The notes beneath the pieces were generated by a model that was not told the origin of the DNA, searched no databases, and saw only the letters and a list, made by a program, of their open reading frames with translations. Positions 19,664 to 30,915 of a stretch of DNA of 64,000 bases are shown in pieces. Every line of letters starts with the position of its first letter. The first letter of the stretch is position 1. The stretch covers positions 372,001 to 436,000 of the forward strand of contig JAALGZ010000013.1 in NCBI GenBank assembly GCA_015227615.1. Reading direction: 5' to 3'. The position numbers and the translations under genes were made by a program. The stretch comes from Labyrinthula sp. Ha. Taxonomy: Eukaryota > Sar > Bigyra > Labyrinthulida > Labyrinthulaceae.

Positions 19664-22354
19664 CTAGTAGATTTGAATGTAGAAGGCTGCTATACATCCT
19701 GCCTTGGAGAGTATATCAATAACAGCTTTCTGCGTTACTATCTGCCGTTCCAAAATTTTAGCACATATATCTTTAGCCTCGTTGTCATCTTGAATGATAT
19801 CCATGTGAAGTTTCAAGGTACGCTTCAATACTGCCTGTAGCATTTCGATGTTTCTCATTTCAACTAACCCGTGTTCAAGCAATTGAAGTAGGGTTCTTAA
19901 GTTAGAAAGCCCTGGTTCGTCCTCGTTGCCGAAGCATATTGAGCCTAGGGTCGCATCGATTTGACTGGTTGACGTTGCTCTTAGCCATGAAACTAAGGCG
20001 TCAAGACTCTGCAGAAAACGAAACGCTGTTGCATCATACACCAGTTTCTTGTCCTTTACAACTTCAGTCAGCGGTGCTTCTTCTATTTCCAGGTCATCAA
20101 AACCAAGGTTTTTGCCCATTGGCAGAAAAAATGGAATATCATCGGGTTTTTCCGGTTTTTCACGAGGCTTGTTTCTTTCACGAATGACATTTAGAACAGA
20201 AAAGTTTTTCCATTTCTCAAAATTTTCCCCATCGAGTCCTAAAGAAGAATCATAAGCCTTTTCAAGTGATATTTCTTTTATTCTATCCAAAACATCTTCC
20301 AACTCATCTTTATTTTGAGTCGAGGGAATGGTCAATGCTTGTTGGGCTTCAGCTGCTCCTGGTGAGTAATAATCATGTACTTCTGAGTTTGCATTCTTGA
20401 TGGTCACTCTATTTCCCAATGAGGAGTTTTTCCAAATTTGTACGCCTACTTCCCCTTCAACTGCGACAGCTAAGAGCTTATGTTCCTTGTCGATATCTAC
20501 TGAGAGAATCTCCCTTGTAGACTTTGTTTTGGAAACAACTTTATTAGTTAGAATCTCGTAGCAGAGTACTTGTTTTCCTATTGCGATGACCAGCAACTTT
20601 CCTTGGTTATCAGCAACAAGATCGCGAGGAATTCCTTCCCCAGGGAGCTGAAAACTTCGCACTGGTTTACTGGGACTTTTTGCACGAAAGCTATATGTAA
20701 ATAGCATAAAATCGTTCGTAATGACATGGCAGACGCCATTTTCATTTACTAACCCGAGAACCCCAAAAGTTGAGCTGGACTGAAAAAGTTCATAGCACAT
20801 AACAAATCTCTTGGACGCTATATTTAGACACTTCATTTCACTCTCCGTAAGAATATACAACAGTTTATTCTTTGTATTCACTGAAACAGATAATATGGAG
20901 TCTTGGGAATCAACTTCAAAAGAATAAATTAAACTTTCCCTTCCAGATTGTAAATTTACTCGAAGTAGTTCTATAATGAGTACAAAGGAAGAAATTACCT
21001 TTCCTAGTTGCTATATAGACCCATTCTTGATCCGGAGAGAGACAAATCTTCGACAAAGGAGAAACATGATCAAATCTTGTAAGTTTTTGTTCCCTTAGTA
21101 GCTTCCAAGAACATAGTCTAACTTGATTATCCTCTATTAGAATTACATCATTGTATTCAGAGTCGTTCAATCTTTTTTGTCCAAATGCTAAATCAGAAAT
21201 GCTGCTTAGAACACCGAAACCTAAAACTAAACCAAATAAGATTTATACCCTTAGTTTTCATTTTTTGTGAATTTGTTTCTTGGATGGGATTAACTCGCCA
21301 AACTCCATCATCGGAGAGAACAAGCAACTTTCCAGCAAACCAACGAACTTTCTTTGCTTGATTTAACCCAATTCGGTGCACTAGAGGCCGGAACTTAAGC
21401 ACATCCACTTTCTCGTCAAAAACTAAAATCTTAAACTCATTTCTTTTTGTTGTTAGGTAAAGAAGAGGAAACTTTTCAACTAACCACTCGGCGTGAATAA
21501 TTTCATCTTCTACTCTAACCTTAGAAAAATTAAACAGATCCCAAACAAAACTTTCCCCTCTACAAACAGTTAAGACAAGCAACTGCTCTTGATATTCGAT
21601 GCATCTTACTAGTGAACATGGAGTTGAGGTTTGAAGAGAGGTTAACTCTTTATTTGTTTTTAAGTTCCAGAAATAAACAGTGTTCTTATTTGTCTCTTTG
21701 CTACTCAGAGAAATTGCAACGACATCTAAGACAGGTGTCTCTGAAATTGAATGTATTAAACCGTCAAAACTAAAAGTAAACAAATGCTTTTTTGAACGGA
21801 GATTTACTAGTTCGACTGTATCCTCTTTTACCAATAATAGTTTATTTCTGTATAATTTAGGATGAAAAATTGATTTTGTCAACCCTAGGTTAATGTTAAC
21901 TTGCTGAAGCTGACCAGTTTTTATTGCTAGTACGAACAGAATTGGCTTCGTAGATTGAAACACTTGGCATAAAAGGAAAGCTTTTGAACCAACCTGTTCC
22001 AAACTGATAACTTTCATATTTTCTAAGCATTGAAAGAAACAAAAATCTACCATTTGTTTCACTGATTAGTGAGTGGGAATATATGAGCTCCAAACGACTG
22101 TACCCTAAGACTTCACTTCCTTTTATTATAACTGTTATTTCTTCCAGCAATATTGATCTCATAACTTCACCCAAGTTCGTTGAACTACTTTCTTCTATTT
22201 CGGGTGGTGCAAGAGAGAACCGTGGCTTCAAGTTAGAACCAGAGTATAGAGTTGGATTTTGTGAGTTTACCAATATAAAAGGTTCACCACCAAGTATTTG
22301 CATTCTAAACTCATGGGAGTACGACAACACTCTCTTACTACAGTAGAACTCCAT
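19664..22354 (-). CDS. UTP21: UTP21/WDR36 homologue, SSU processome WD40 protein (three 28-nt introns)
   Basis: A nucleolar WD40 protein of the small-subunit processome, needed for 18S rRNA processing. Exons are 22354-22051, 22022-21249, 21220-20999 and 20970-19664, joining in frame to 868 residues. The N-terminal two thirds are WD40-like beta repeats (for example VLSSISDLAFGQKRLND across intron 2). The C-terminal third is a Utp21 domain: IPFFLPMGKNLGFDD, then helices LRTLLQLLEHGLVEMRNIEM and AVLKRTLKLHMDIIQ that match the FLxxL...NFE..QAYL..FLKLH block of WDR36/UTP21. Each intron is GT...TAG and exactly 28 nt. Without their removal the frame breaks. The stop is TAG. The gene is head-to-head with the CWC24 gene (96 bp) and tail-to-tail with the channel gene (288 bp). 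Confidence 0.88.
20971..20998 (-). other. 28-nt intron 3 of UTP21
   Basis: GTAATT donor and TATAG acceptor; phase 1 (AAA G|AA). Removal restores KELLRVNLQSGRE and a continuous frame. Confidence 0.88.
21221..21248 (-). other. 28-nt intron 2 of UTP21
   Basis: GTATAA donor; two TAG acceptors six bases apart both keep frame (28-nt or 22-nt intron, NAGNNN-like choice). The 28-nt form matches the other two introns. Joined sequence reads KTKGFGVLSSISDLAFG. Confidence 0.82.
22023..22050 (-). other. 28-nt intron 1 of UTP21
   Basis: GTAGAT donor and CTTAG acceptor; phase 1 (AAT G|AA). Joined sequence reads HSLISETNENMKVISLEQVG. Confidence 0.88.
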
Positions 22355-22450
22355 TTATCCTCTGTGGTTATCTAAAGAAATTGAATATTTCATTATGCAG
22401 TAATGCAACACTGTGTAAAAATATTGTTTTCGAGATTTTGACAGGAATAA
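22355..22450. promoter_or_regulatory. Bidirectional promoter region, UTP21 / CWC24
   Basis: 96 bp separates the divergent start codons. No TATA box or duplicated motif stands out. It contains TTATGCAGTAATGCAA and an A/T-rich core. Confidence 0.45.
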
Positions 22451-23128
22451 ATGTTTAAGAAAAGATCGAGAAAAAGAGCTCGCCAAAATTTAAGAAAGGC
22501 GCCTTTGGAAAAGGCAGACGAAGATGACAATTCCGATCATGGTTTAGAGTTCTTAACTAAAAAACGTAACAAGTTAGTTGAAAATTCTCCCAGAGAGCAA
22601 CACAGCGAGAACTTACAGACACTTCATGCTCATGAGAATACAAATTTGATTCGTGAGAAAGCGGAAGAAGAAGTTGTGGATTATAAAAAAACTTCAAGAT
22701 ATGGACCAAGAAATGCACCGAGTCATATCAGAGTCACCAGCAGGTTTGACTATCATCCTGAAATATGTAAAGATTACAAAGAAACAGGATACTGCGGGTA
22801 TGGAGACACTTGTAAGTTCATTCACGACAGAAGCGATTACAAACTTGGATGGGAAATAGAAAGAGAGTGGGAGCTAGAGCAAAGAAAAAAGCTAAAAGAT
22901 AAACTGAGTGGAAATAATCCTGAGAAAACCGTTGTCACCGAAGAGGTGAAAAAAGATGTTTGTTTCATCTGTAAAAAGGACTATCAGGACAAAGTAATTA
23001 CAAAATGTGGACATCACTTTTGTCAAGAATGTGCTTTAAATAGGTTCTTAAAGGAAAGAAACATTTCCTGTGCAGTTTGTGGAGCTAGTACAGATGGAAC
23101 CTTTAACAAACCACAAAAGAAACGATGA
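22451..23128 (+). CDS. CWC24: CWC24/RNF113 splicing factor, CCCH and RING fingers
   Basis: A 225-residue homologue of yeast Cwc24 and animal RNF113A, which bind near the 5' splice site in the activated spliceosome. The order is diagnostic: a basic N-terminus (KKRSRKRARQNLRK), a CCCH zinc finger with C106, C115, C121 and H125 (CKDYKETGYCGYGDTCKFIH), the conserved DRSDYKLGWEIEREWE linker, and a C3HC4 RING (C171, C174, C186, H188, C191, C194, C207, C210). All zinc ligands are present. Its TGA abuts the stop of the LYRM7-like gene with no base between them. It is intronless. Confidence 0.93.
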   Translation: MFKKRSRKRARQNLRKAPLEKADEDDNSDHGLEFLTKKRNKLVENSPREQHSENLQTLHAHENTNLIREKAEEEVVDYKKTSRYGPRNAPSHIRVTSRFDYHPEICKDYKETGYCGYGDTCKFIHDRSDYKLGWEIEREWELEQRKKLKDKLSGNNPEKTVVTEEVKKDVCFICKKDYQDKVITKCGHHFCQECALNRFLKERNISCAVCGASTDGTFNKPQKKR

Positions 23129-23455
23129 TTATTCTTTAGAATTAGCCTTTGTCTCTGTAATATCAATAGCTCGGGCTGAATCTCCTGGTTTAAGAGCAAC
23201 TTGGTAACTTCCTCTTTCATTCATTCGTGCTTGCACAAAGTTGTTTTCAATCATATCAATGGCCTCGTCCACATCCTTGAGAAGGGAATGTATTGCTTCG
23301 GAGTCTCGCACTCCTTTGTTTCCCTCAAAATGTTGCCGTATTTCTGCATGAGATGCTTTCAGAGCTATTTGGTCGTTTTTGAACAATGTTCTTGATGCTC
23401 GAAGAAGTTGCTTGTATTTTGATAGCACGCTTTTTTGTAGAGCTCTTTGTGCCAT
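23129..23455 (-). CDS. LYRM7/MZM1-like complex III assembly factor
   Basis: A 108-residue LYR-superfamily protein of the mitochondrial matrix. LYRM7/Mzm1 chaperones the Rieske iron-sulfur protein into complex III. The core LRASRTLFKNDQIALKASH, IRQHFEGNKGV and IENNFVQARMNERGSYQV match the [20 protein letters not shown] / FKNNK / L..SVIQ pattern of human LYRM7. The ATG at 23455 gives the usual family length. A 19-codon upstream extension lacks an ATG. The stop TAA directly abuts the TGA of CWC24 on the other strand. Confidence 0.78.
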   Translation of the reverse strand: MAQRALQKSVLSKYKQLLRASRTLFKNDQIALKASHAEIRQHFEGNKGVRDSEAIHSLLKDVDEAIDMIENNFVQARMNERGSYQVALKPGDSARAIDITETKANSKE

Positions 23456-23704
23456 TGTTTTCTTAGCCGTTACTGTTTTCGAGAATCGAGATAGTATTGG
23501 CCAAATAGTCAAGACGAGAGTATTGATTCAAATGTACCGTCTCGGTCAGATATATATATGAGTCTTGCTATTTGGCCGTTTTGTATTCCGTTCTTCAGAG
23601 CATATTAAGCTCTGATATAACAAAAGAATATCTTTACGACAACTTACGTCTAGGAAAAACACCCGATATGTAAGCTCAAGTGTGACCAAAACAGCGGTGA
23701 CATA

Positions 23705-24010
23705 TCAGTAGAGGTTGGTTTGTACAGGTCGGTATGATATGTCTAAATTTATCAATTTGGGTGAAACTGATGAAGTTAAAGCGACCTTATGCATATACTT
23801 AGGACCGGCCATATATCGATTAACGAATGTGGATCTCTTCTTCAGTATACCCTTCTCTCGATCTAGCAAATATAGTCGAGGTTTGGTCCCATACTGAATG
23901 TAGACAGCTGCTGGGTCAGTTATTTGAGTTAGCAGTTTTGCACTGTAGTGCAGCAGGTAAAAGTTAGCCTCTTTGCATCCTAATATATATCTTAAGAAAG
24001 AGAAACCCAT
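23705..24010 (-). CDS. Small unknown protein, 101 residues
   Basis: An ATG-initiated frame at the right edge of the island, on the same strand as the LYRM7-like gene and 249 bp upstream of it. The protein has a hydrophobic N-terminus (MGFSFLRYILGC) and a basic centre (LLDREKGILKKR). Balanced composition, unlike the Leu/Phe/Ile-heavy spurious frames in nearby spacers, suggests real coding. I do not recognise a family; a small mitochondrial protein is possible. It is the one gene that breaks strand alternation within the islands, so it could be spurious. Confidence 0.4.
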   Translation of the reverse strand: MGFSFLRYILGCKEANFYLLHYSAKLLTQITDPAAVYIQYGTKPRLYLLDREKGILKKRSTFVNRYMAGPKYMHKVALTSSVSPKLINLDISYRPVQTNLY

Positions 24011-27000
24011 CTATAGGATTCAACATTAAAACAATTGTTACAGGCTATTTATATTGACTGAAAGTGCCTCTCCTAGAGGTTCTGTTACTTTAAAATGTTT
24101 CAATTATAAATCTGTCTGGAGTTCCTTGAACGCTTGGGAGTTATAATTACTGCCTGTTTTGTTGTTTTATGTATTACAAAAATCTAATTAGTCAAAAAAT
24201 ATCTTGAAAGGAACTTTGCCACTTTACTTTTTAGGGTCAGTTTAACAACTAAGCTACTTATCAAGCATATTATTATTTAAATTCGCTTGCACACGAAAGC
24301 GCTTGTATGCAAGGAAGAAAATGGAAAATGTGAGAAAAGATTTTAAAAGGAATTCTTCGTGAATTTGTCTACGAATAAAATTACTTTATGAATAGGCTGA
24401 AATTTTGCAGACTTTGAAGGTTGAGATTGTGCCCTGTAAACCCACAAGACATTAGACCACAAACCCAATAAAAGAATAGTAGCTAAGATAGCCCTCATAC
24501 TTCGATAGAAATTTCATCCCAATAAATTGCTTGTCAATGCAGTTTGTTTAATGCAAACTTTTTATGAACACTTGGTAGTTTTTTTTCTAAGAGAATATAC
24601 ACTTAGGGCAAATATAATTTTCCAATATCTTTTAAAATCTAGAGGAGTGAAATCCAATAAGTTCTTGAGCCATAAATATAACTATGAGGTTAGGGTGTAC
24701 AAATGCAATATTCTTCAAATCTTAGGGCTAATATTATTTGACTATTCTAAAGCTGATCACAGTTATATTTTTCTTAATGCAAGAGTGAAATTCTGGTGCC
24801 TGTTAGAAATATTCAGTTTCATAATTCATTTAAGCAGAAAATCTTCTGTACCAATTTTCGCAAACTATCCATTGCGCTTCTAAGAAGCTATAGCATAAAC
24901 TTAACTGACTAGTATAAGATTTAAACATAGGTGGCTAAGATACAACGTAACTATGTAGATTTTCCGTTTGATATTTTCGGCGGTAAAGATACGAGGAGAG
25001 CAAGAAGGGAAACTAATACTTTATGCTATCTAAGGAGCAAGAAAATATCACGGACCCTACAAAGAAACACTAATATTAACAATACGTTTAGTAGAACTAC
25101 ATTTTGTGGCAAGACATATATACATTTGCCCGCTCTGGACAGTTTCATATACTGAGTAGTTTAAAACTAAAAGGCACAGACCAAATGGCTTGTAAAGCTA
25201 GAACTTTTGATTCTTACTGTAAGATATCACTCATCATATCTATCAAAACGTACATTTTTCAATACAAAATGAGCTATTCGGCCATTACTTACATTAACAA
25301 GTTGATTTTGTGTCGACAAAGAATATGCAGAAGCTCAAGTTTTTTAGCTTGGATTAAGGAATTTGGTAAATAATAGACTTCTGTTATTAGGTACTACAAA
25401 ATTTGTTTATTATTTTGGCTATAGCTTCTATTGATAAGTGTTTGAAGACTTAGTTATACACTAACCCTTATTATGAACCAAAAAGGGCTCGTTATTCAAC
25501 AAAATTGGTATACATAGGTCATATTTAGCTCTGAAAAGTCAGCCAGTAAGCGAAAATTATTATAAACGGAGTCCCTACTATGACAGCCGTTTAACAGATA
25601 TTAAGTTGCAGAATGCGCAAGTGTGCACAATTCGCAGATATTCTAATAACCTGTACATATATGTAGGCACAGATTTCGTCTTTTACCAATATAGTTACGG
25701 AGGATGAAACATATTCTCAACAGCAGGACTAACATTAAAATGAATTAATTATGAATTTTAATTACAAAACTTTTCTAAATATACCATTTACATAGAGAAA
25801 TTACGGAATTAGATGTAATTTTAGCACCTGTCTACGAAGAATCTAAGATTAAAACCCCAGACGCCACCAAAATTGAGTTATTGGAACTTTGTAAAAGATA
25901 ACTATCTCAGATTTTTTTACAATAATCTGGTAGGCCTATTGGTACTGTGCATATAAAACTCTGATAACAGCTGTTAAAACTTTCTTTAAAATCCGGTGTT
26001 ACAGGGTATATATTATTTAGCATAGTACTATGTTAGTGATCAAGTCCCATGTATTTTGATTCTAATCTATCCTTCATAGCACAAGATATAAATATTAATA
26101 ACATTCGAGACTAGTTTGCTCTCTTTAAATATTCTCTTGACTTGAATATTACTAGAATATGTTTTTGATTGCTGATAATATTCAAACTAAACGTGATTAG
26201 TCATTTTGTGTTTCTGTTAATTCATAAGAAGAAGAGAAACAATCTCCAAGCTTTGATTAGATTTCAATACTTTTAAATGGATGGGATACGAGTCTGTTGA
26301 ACATCGAATACTTTTATGTAAGAAAAGGAATTTATTTTTTAGAAAATTGATATCAGATGAGGATAATCATGAAATATTAATCTTATGAAGTTTTTGTTAA
26401 GAAAAACATAGAGCTATCTTCAATACTATATATTTTATGAAACAAATGGTCTCTCCTATTGACCAACAACACTGCACTGCAGAAAGGCTACGCTAACCTC
26501 TTAGTAAACTCTAGCCAATTTCTAAAGAGGATTCTCGTAAAAAGTGAGAATCTTTTTTTGGGCGTGAGCAGAATGGTCACACTCGTAAGAGTTTCTATCC
26601 TGTACTAAGTGCAACATAGCTGCACGTGACCAGTTAACTAGGCTCTTGTCACATAATATTTCAATGTGACCAAATATAATCAGGATTACTGGTGAATTAT
26701 ACTTTGAAGAGTGGCTCGAACTTGTAAAGAATGAGCCGCATTAAGAAAACAACGTCACTTAAGAAAATATATAGTTTGCAATTAATGTTCAAATTTAAAT
26801 ATTTTTCTTCCGGGATGATTAGACAATACTACGAAGGAACTGTTATGACGTTTCCATAATTTCCTGATTTCAAAATTATGTAAGCCCGAAAACTTTAGTT
26901 AATTTTGAAATATGTGCCTGTTGTCATATTATATATTGACACCACGTACTCAAGGTTTATAAGTCTTGGTACACAATAATGGATCTTATGTCTTTAATTA

Positions 27001-28920
27001 ATTTATTGCGTTTTGCGCATAGTAATATTGCATACACACAAGAAAGATACCATAATCAATAATTCTGCTTCAAGACTTTGTGTCATAGTTTTAATCGTAG
27101 ATCCAGAAGTATTTTCTCTACTTTGACAGTTGTATCCTGTTAGCATGCACGTTATCAGTTTTTTGAAGCCAAAGATAAAATACTTCTTCCTTTAATAAGT
27201 TGCAATTAACTATTCCTGGCTATTTTTTTCAGTTCTCACAACTTTCAAACCCAGTTAGTAACTTCAAGAATTTTAACGGGATCTTCGAGCCAGGATTGAG
27301 AAGTATCTAGTTTCTTGTTTCAATTTGTCTCCTTCATATTCCGCTGATTTCAACTGAGGGTCGTAATTGGAGTAACCTAGCAATAGTAAAATGATTCATA
27401 TTTATGTCCTAATACATCAAGACGAAATGTTCATTTTTTATTCGTATCAAAATGATTCTCCTTCTGCTCTGAACATCAATTGATAATCAAAAATTTACCG
27501 AAGTAGTTTTATAAGTATCTAAAATTGCTAACAAGAAAAATAAAATAAAAAATTGATTGATTAATGATAAATAAAACAAATCAGATTCCTAATTGCAACG
27601 TACTTGCACATAATTATTGTACTGATAATTGTGTGTATATGAACACAAGCTATAGTGAGTATTCAAACTAATGATTACTTTTTGCTAACCTCAAGCTTAT
27701 GCACTATAAAGCTAAGCTAGTATTATGCAAACCGTGTAAAGGCTCGTTAAAAAAACACGTATAATTTAGGATTCCTCGAGAACAGAGCCCGTCTTAGCCC
27801 TGCTTCTAATTCAATCTCACCTAACATTTACTTTCTTGCTATCTCTTCAAATTCTACATTACCTAGAACCGTTTGTTGGCCCGTATAGTATTGAATTAAT
27901 ACGGTTTCTTTTTGGTTAATGGAGTACACCATCATCATTACAAGTAGCGAAAGAAATGGAGACATTTTTTCAAAACCGAAGTCCTCTAAAGACTTCTTGT
28001 CCCTTTAGGGGTATACTATTATGTTTCAAGAAAAAGTTCTAGTTGAGTGACAGTAGAAGACAACAGTTGAATTTATAGAAGTTGTTTACCGTGGGGCTAG
28101 GGCAGTGTAAGGATCTTAAGTGGAGTTTGTGCAAATATTAGCATTCACCGGAAAACCCTTGAGAGAATGCACTAAATTAACTCAATACAGTTTTTCTTGC
28201 CTACTTGGACCATATATCTTGTCGGTTGCATGTAGGTATTTATTTAACCATATCACTATTTAAATAGAACTTTATTCCCTTTGTCTAGCATAAGACCGCT
28301 TTCTAATGATTATGCTGAATATAAGTACCTAGCTTAAGGCCGATTGCAGGAAATTTTTTGTAGTTGTTGAGGTTATTAGATCTCTCAACTAAGAAAAAAA
28401 TGAAAGTGCAGATCCCATCAGCTGTTCTCAATTCCTATGCAAGAAACGCTGCAAGACAAACTTAGGAATTATGATACCAGCAAGGAGAAACAAGCATCCC
28501 TTTCATGGACCTTGAAAAGGAAGAGAGAACGCGGACGCGCAGAAATAAGTATCTTGACAAAAGGCTTAAGCAAGATGTTGTGTGTGTTTTAGCAGAGGCC
28601 CCGTTATGAACCATACATTTTCCCCTAATGACCTGGCAATCATCGGCAACATATATAGACGTCTACCCAACATTATCTTGCTGGCACTCCTTCCAGCAAA
28701 AATATCTAAGAGTTAGAAACTAGATTCTAATCCCGAGCCTACCTACTTTTCTAGGTTACAGAAGTTGCAGGATTAACGTATAAGTAAAAGAAGCCGCCCC
28801 AATATAACATGAGATGCGACAGCTTAATAAGGTATTGTTGGCTGATATACCTACATTATCTGTCATGCAGCATTGCTGTTTATAGCACAAAGTTGATCTC
28901 TGATATCTGGTTCAGCTTCT
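24011..28920. other. Gene-poor stretch, about 4.9 kb
   Basis: No frame above 120 codons, none ATG-started with recognisable content. It contains one neat hairpin followed by seven T (26530-26559), listed separately. No tRNA or repeat array was seen. Confidence 0.6.
26530..26559 (+). terminator. Hairpin plus T7 run, possible RNA 3' end
   Basis: A perfect 7-bp stem (GATTCTC / GAGAATC) with a 9-nt loop is followed at once by seven T. This would resemble the 3' end of a Pol III transcript, but no A/B boxes or known RNA lie upstream. It could be chance in AT-rich DNA. Confidence 0.2.
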
Positions 28921-30915
28921 CTACACTGGTTGTAAATAGAACGAGTCAACATTTTCAACAGCCTTTTCTACGGAAGCTACATCCTGGAAAAGATCTAAGA
29001 AGCTATTATTTTCTAAATAGACTAATCCCTGCTCTTTTGAGTGAGCATACCACCAGCTTAAAAGACTCTTTTCTAATTTGCCATCCCGCAGTTGCAGCAT
29101 CCCTTGCACTGAATCCCTGTTGTACTCCTTATCAGAGTATTTCTTCAAGGTAAAGGTTGAAAAGCAACACACATCCCCTAAGTGTTCCGGCTGTACACTA
29201 AATCTATGGAGAAAACTTGTTATTTTTGACATGTTCTCAGGAAATACGTACAAGAAAAGGTACGGCAAGTATAGAATAGCGGCAACCTCATAAAACACGC
29301 AAATAATTTTAAAGGGAAACATCAACTGTATTCTGTTCTTCAGCTTAGATTGATGAATATCCACATTAATGGAATTCCTCCAACGTTTAGGCATATAATG
29401 TAAAGTGTTACAAACCTTCCTTACAGATACTTTTTCGCTTTCCCCTAAACTACTATCTGTACTAGAATCTGTTAACATCCCACTAGTTACTGTGGTCAAA
29501 CCAGCGAGGAGAGCAGTCCAAAAAATGAGCTGCCTTCCCCACAGATCCACTGCAAAAAGACGTTCATCAAAAAAATTAAGGAGTACTACTATCGCAACTG
29601 TACCACGCAAAACAAATGACAATGATTTCCATATCCATTGCCATGCATTTTCAGGAAACTGTGACAAAAACTCATTTCCAACATCCTGAGCTAACAATCT
29701 ACGTCTTCTAAAAAGAATATCTAACTCATTAATTCCCTGAATCGAGCACTGATGGTATGCGGACAGTTCCCTTCTAAAAAGTCCTGTTGTATCTAACCCT
29801 TTAGCTCCGCTTGGAGTTAATGAAACAGGAAGGTTCGCTAAAATATGGTATATAAAGGAGAAAAGAAAAAGAGCAGGAGTATAGAATAAAAATATCAATC
29901 CGATAGATCGAGATTTTATAGCCAGATGTTCTGGATTAGCTAAGAGTTCTGAGTCGAAGACCAACCGTTTATGGAAAATTCCACTAGAGTAGAAAGCTAA
30001 TTCTACCGCTCTTTGAGTAGTCTTCGTTGAAAAAACCAACTTTGGAAGAATCTTAAGGTTTTGAGCAGCTAGAAGAAAGTTTCTGAAACGCATAACTCTC
30101 ATAGAAATCTCTAAACCTAAATCAGAAACTGTTGCATTTGGATTAGGTAGAGGTCTTACGTAGGTGTGAACTTTATGCAGCAAATCAGCGTATGTCAGTG
30201 TTCGTAATGAGTAATTTGAGTTTATAAGTAAAGTGTTAGTAAACAGCTTATGTATTCTTTTCATTCTAGAAAAATCCTTTGAAGTCTTGTATACAAACAG
30301 TGTAAAAAAGAGCACCGATGACATATTCATAATGTGAAGGTAAATCTGAAAGAAGAAATTATGATCTCGCAATCCAATAACAAGCTTTGAGGAATCTATA
30401 TCCATTTCAGTACTTCGTTCTTTCAAGTAATATTTCCAGTTAAACAAAACCAGCAAGAAGTAAAAGGCAGAGTAAGTGAAAAAGAAACAAACCAGGTTAT
30501 ACAACCTGTGTGAAACATAAGCTGTTAACCCACCAACAGCATAATAATCATAAAGATCACAATACCACCGATCTATGTCAGAAAATGTGGATTTTTTATT
30601 CTTTTTGTTCTTTAGTAAATTAATTTCTTCTACTTCGTTGCCCTTGGATTCCTCCGCCCAATTTCTCTCTGATGAGAGAAGTAGATCGGAAGTTAATGTA
30701 TGCTCATATGATGATTTTGATGATGAAGATCCAGAGGCATTTGATGTTTCGGTCCCAAGTCTGATATATACGTGTTCTTCATTACTTTCTTCCATCTTAG
30801 TAGCATTTCTTTCTTTTAACGAGTTGCTCTTTCTTTGATTGAACTGCTTTGATTGGTTTAAGAATAGTTGCCAGCCAATCAGGCTCACCCACTCATCTTT
30901 TTGTAATGACGTCAT
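28921..30915 (-). CDS. ATG9: Autophagy lipid scramblase ATG9
   Basis: A 664-residue multispanning homologue of ATG9, the vesicle-borne scramblase that seeds autophagosomes. The conserved opening of the core (YYAVGGLTAYVSHRLYNLV) is followed by the family's membrane helices. Later blocks match ATG9: FRRELSAYHQCSIQGINEL, the helix RGTVAIVVLLNFFDERLF, FWTALLAGLTTVTSGML, LHYMPKRWRNSI, the re-entrant C-terminal helices FYEVAAILYLPYLFLY, LGDVCCFSTFTLKKY, and DGKLEKSLLSWW. The N-terminus has an acidic/Ser-rich disordered tail. I take the ATG at 30915; a six-codon extension begins with TTG. The start lies inside a 12-bp palindrome containing TGACGTCA. It is head-to-head with the 417-residue gene (54 bp). 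Confidence 0.93.
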   Translation of the reverse strand: MTSLQKDEWVSLIGWQLFLNQSKQFNQRKSNSLKERNATKMEESNEEHVYIRLGTETSNASGSSSSKSSYEHTLTSDLLLSSERNWAEESKGNEVEEINLLKNKKNKKSTFSDIDRWYCDLYDYYAVGGLTAYVSHRLYNLVCFFFTYSAFYFLLVLFNWKYYLKERSTEMDIDSSKLVIGLRDHNFFFQIYLHIMNMSSVLFFTLFVYKTSKDFSRMKRIHKLFTNTLLINSNYSLRTLTYADLLHKVHTYVRPLPNPNATVSDLGLEISMRVMRFRNFLLAAQNLKILPKLVFSTKTTQRAVELAFYSSGIFHKRLVFDSELLANPEHLAIKSRSIGLIFLFYTPALFLFSFIYHILANLPVSLTPSGAKGLDTTGLFRRELSAYHQCSIQGINELDILFRRRRLLAQDVGNEFLSQFPENAWQWIWKSLSFVLRGTVAIVVLLNFFDERLFAVDLWGRQLIFWTALLAGLTTVTSGMLTDSSTDSSLGESEKVSVRKVCNTLHYMPKRWRNSINVDIHQSKLKNRIQLMFPFKIICVFYEVAAILYLPYLFLYVFPENMSKITSFLHRFSVQPEHLGDVCCFSTFTLKKYSDKEYNRDSVQGMLQLRDGKLEKSLLSWWYAHSKEQGLVYLENNSFLDLFQDVASVEKAVENVDSFYLQPV

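Noticed and set aside
24527-24883. 118-codon plus-strand frame
   Set aside because: No ATG start; Leu/Phe/Ile-heavy composition typical of translated AT-rich spacer.
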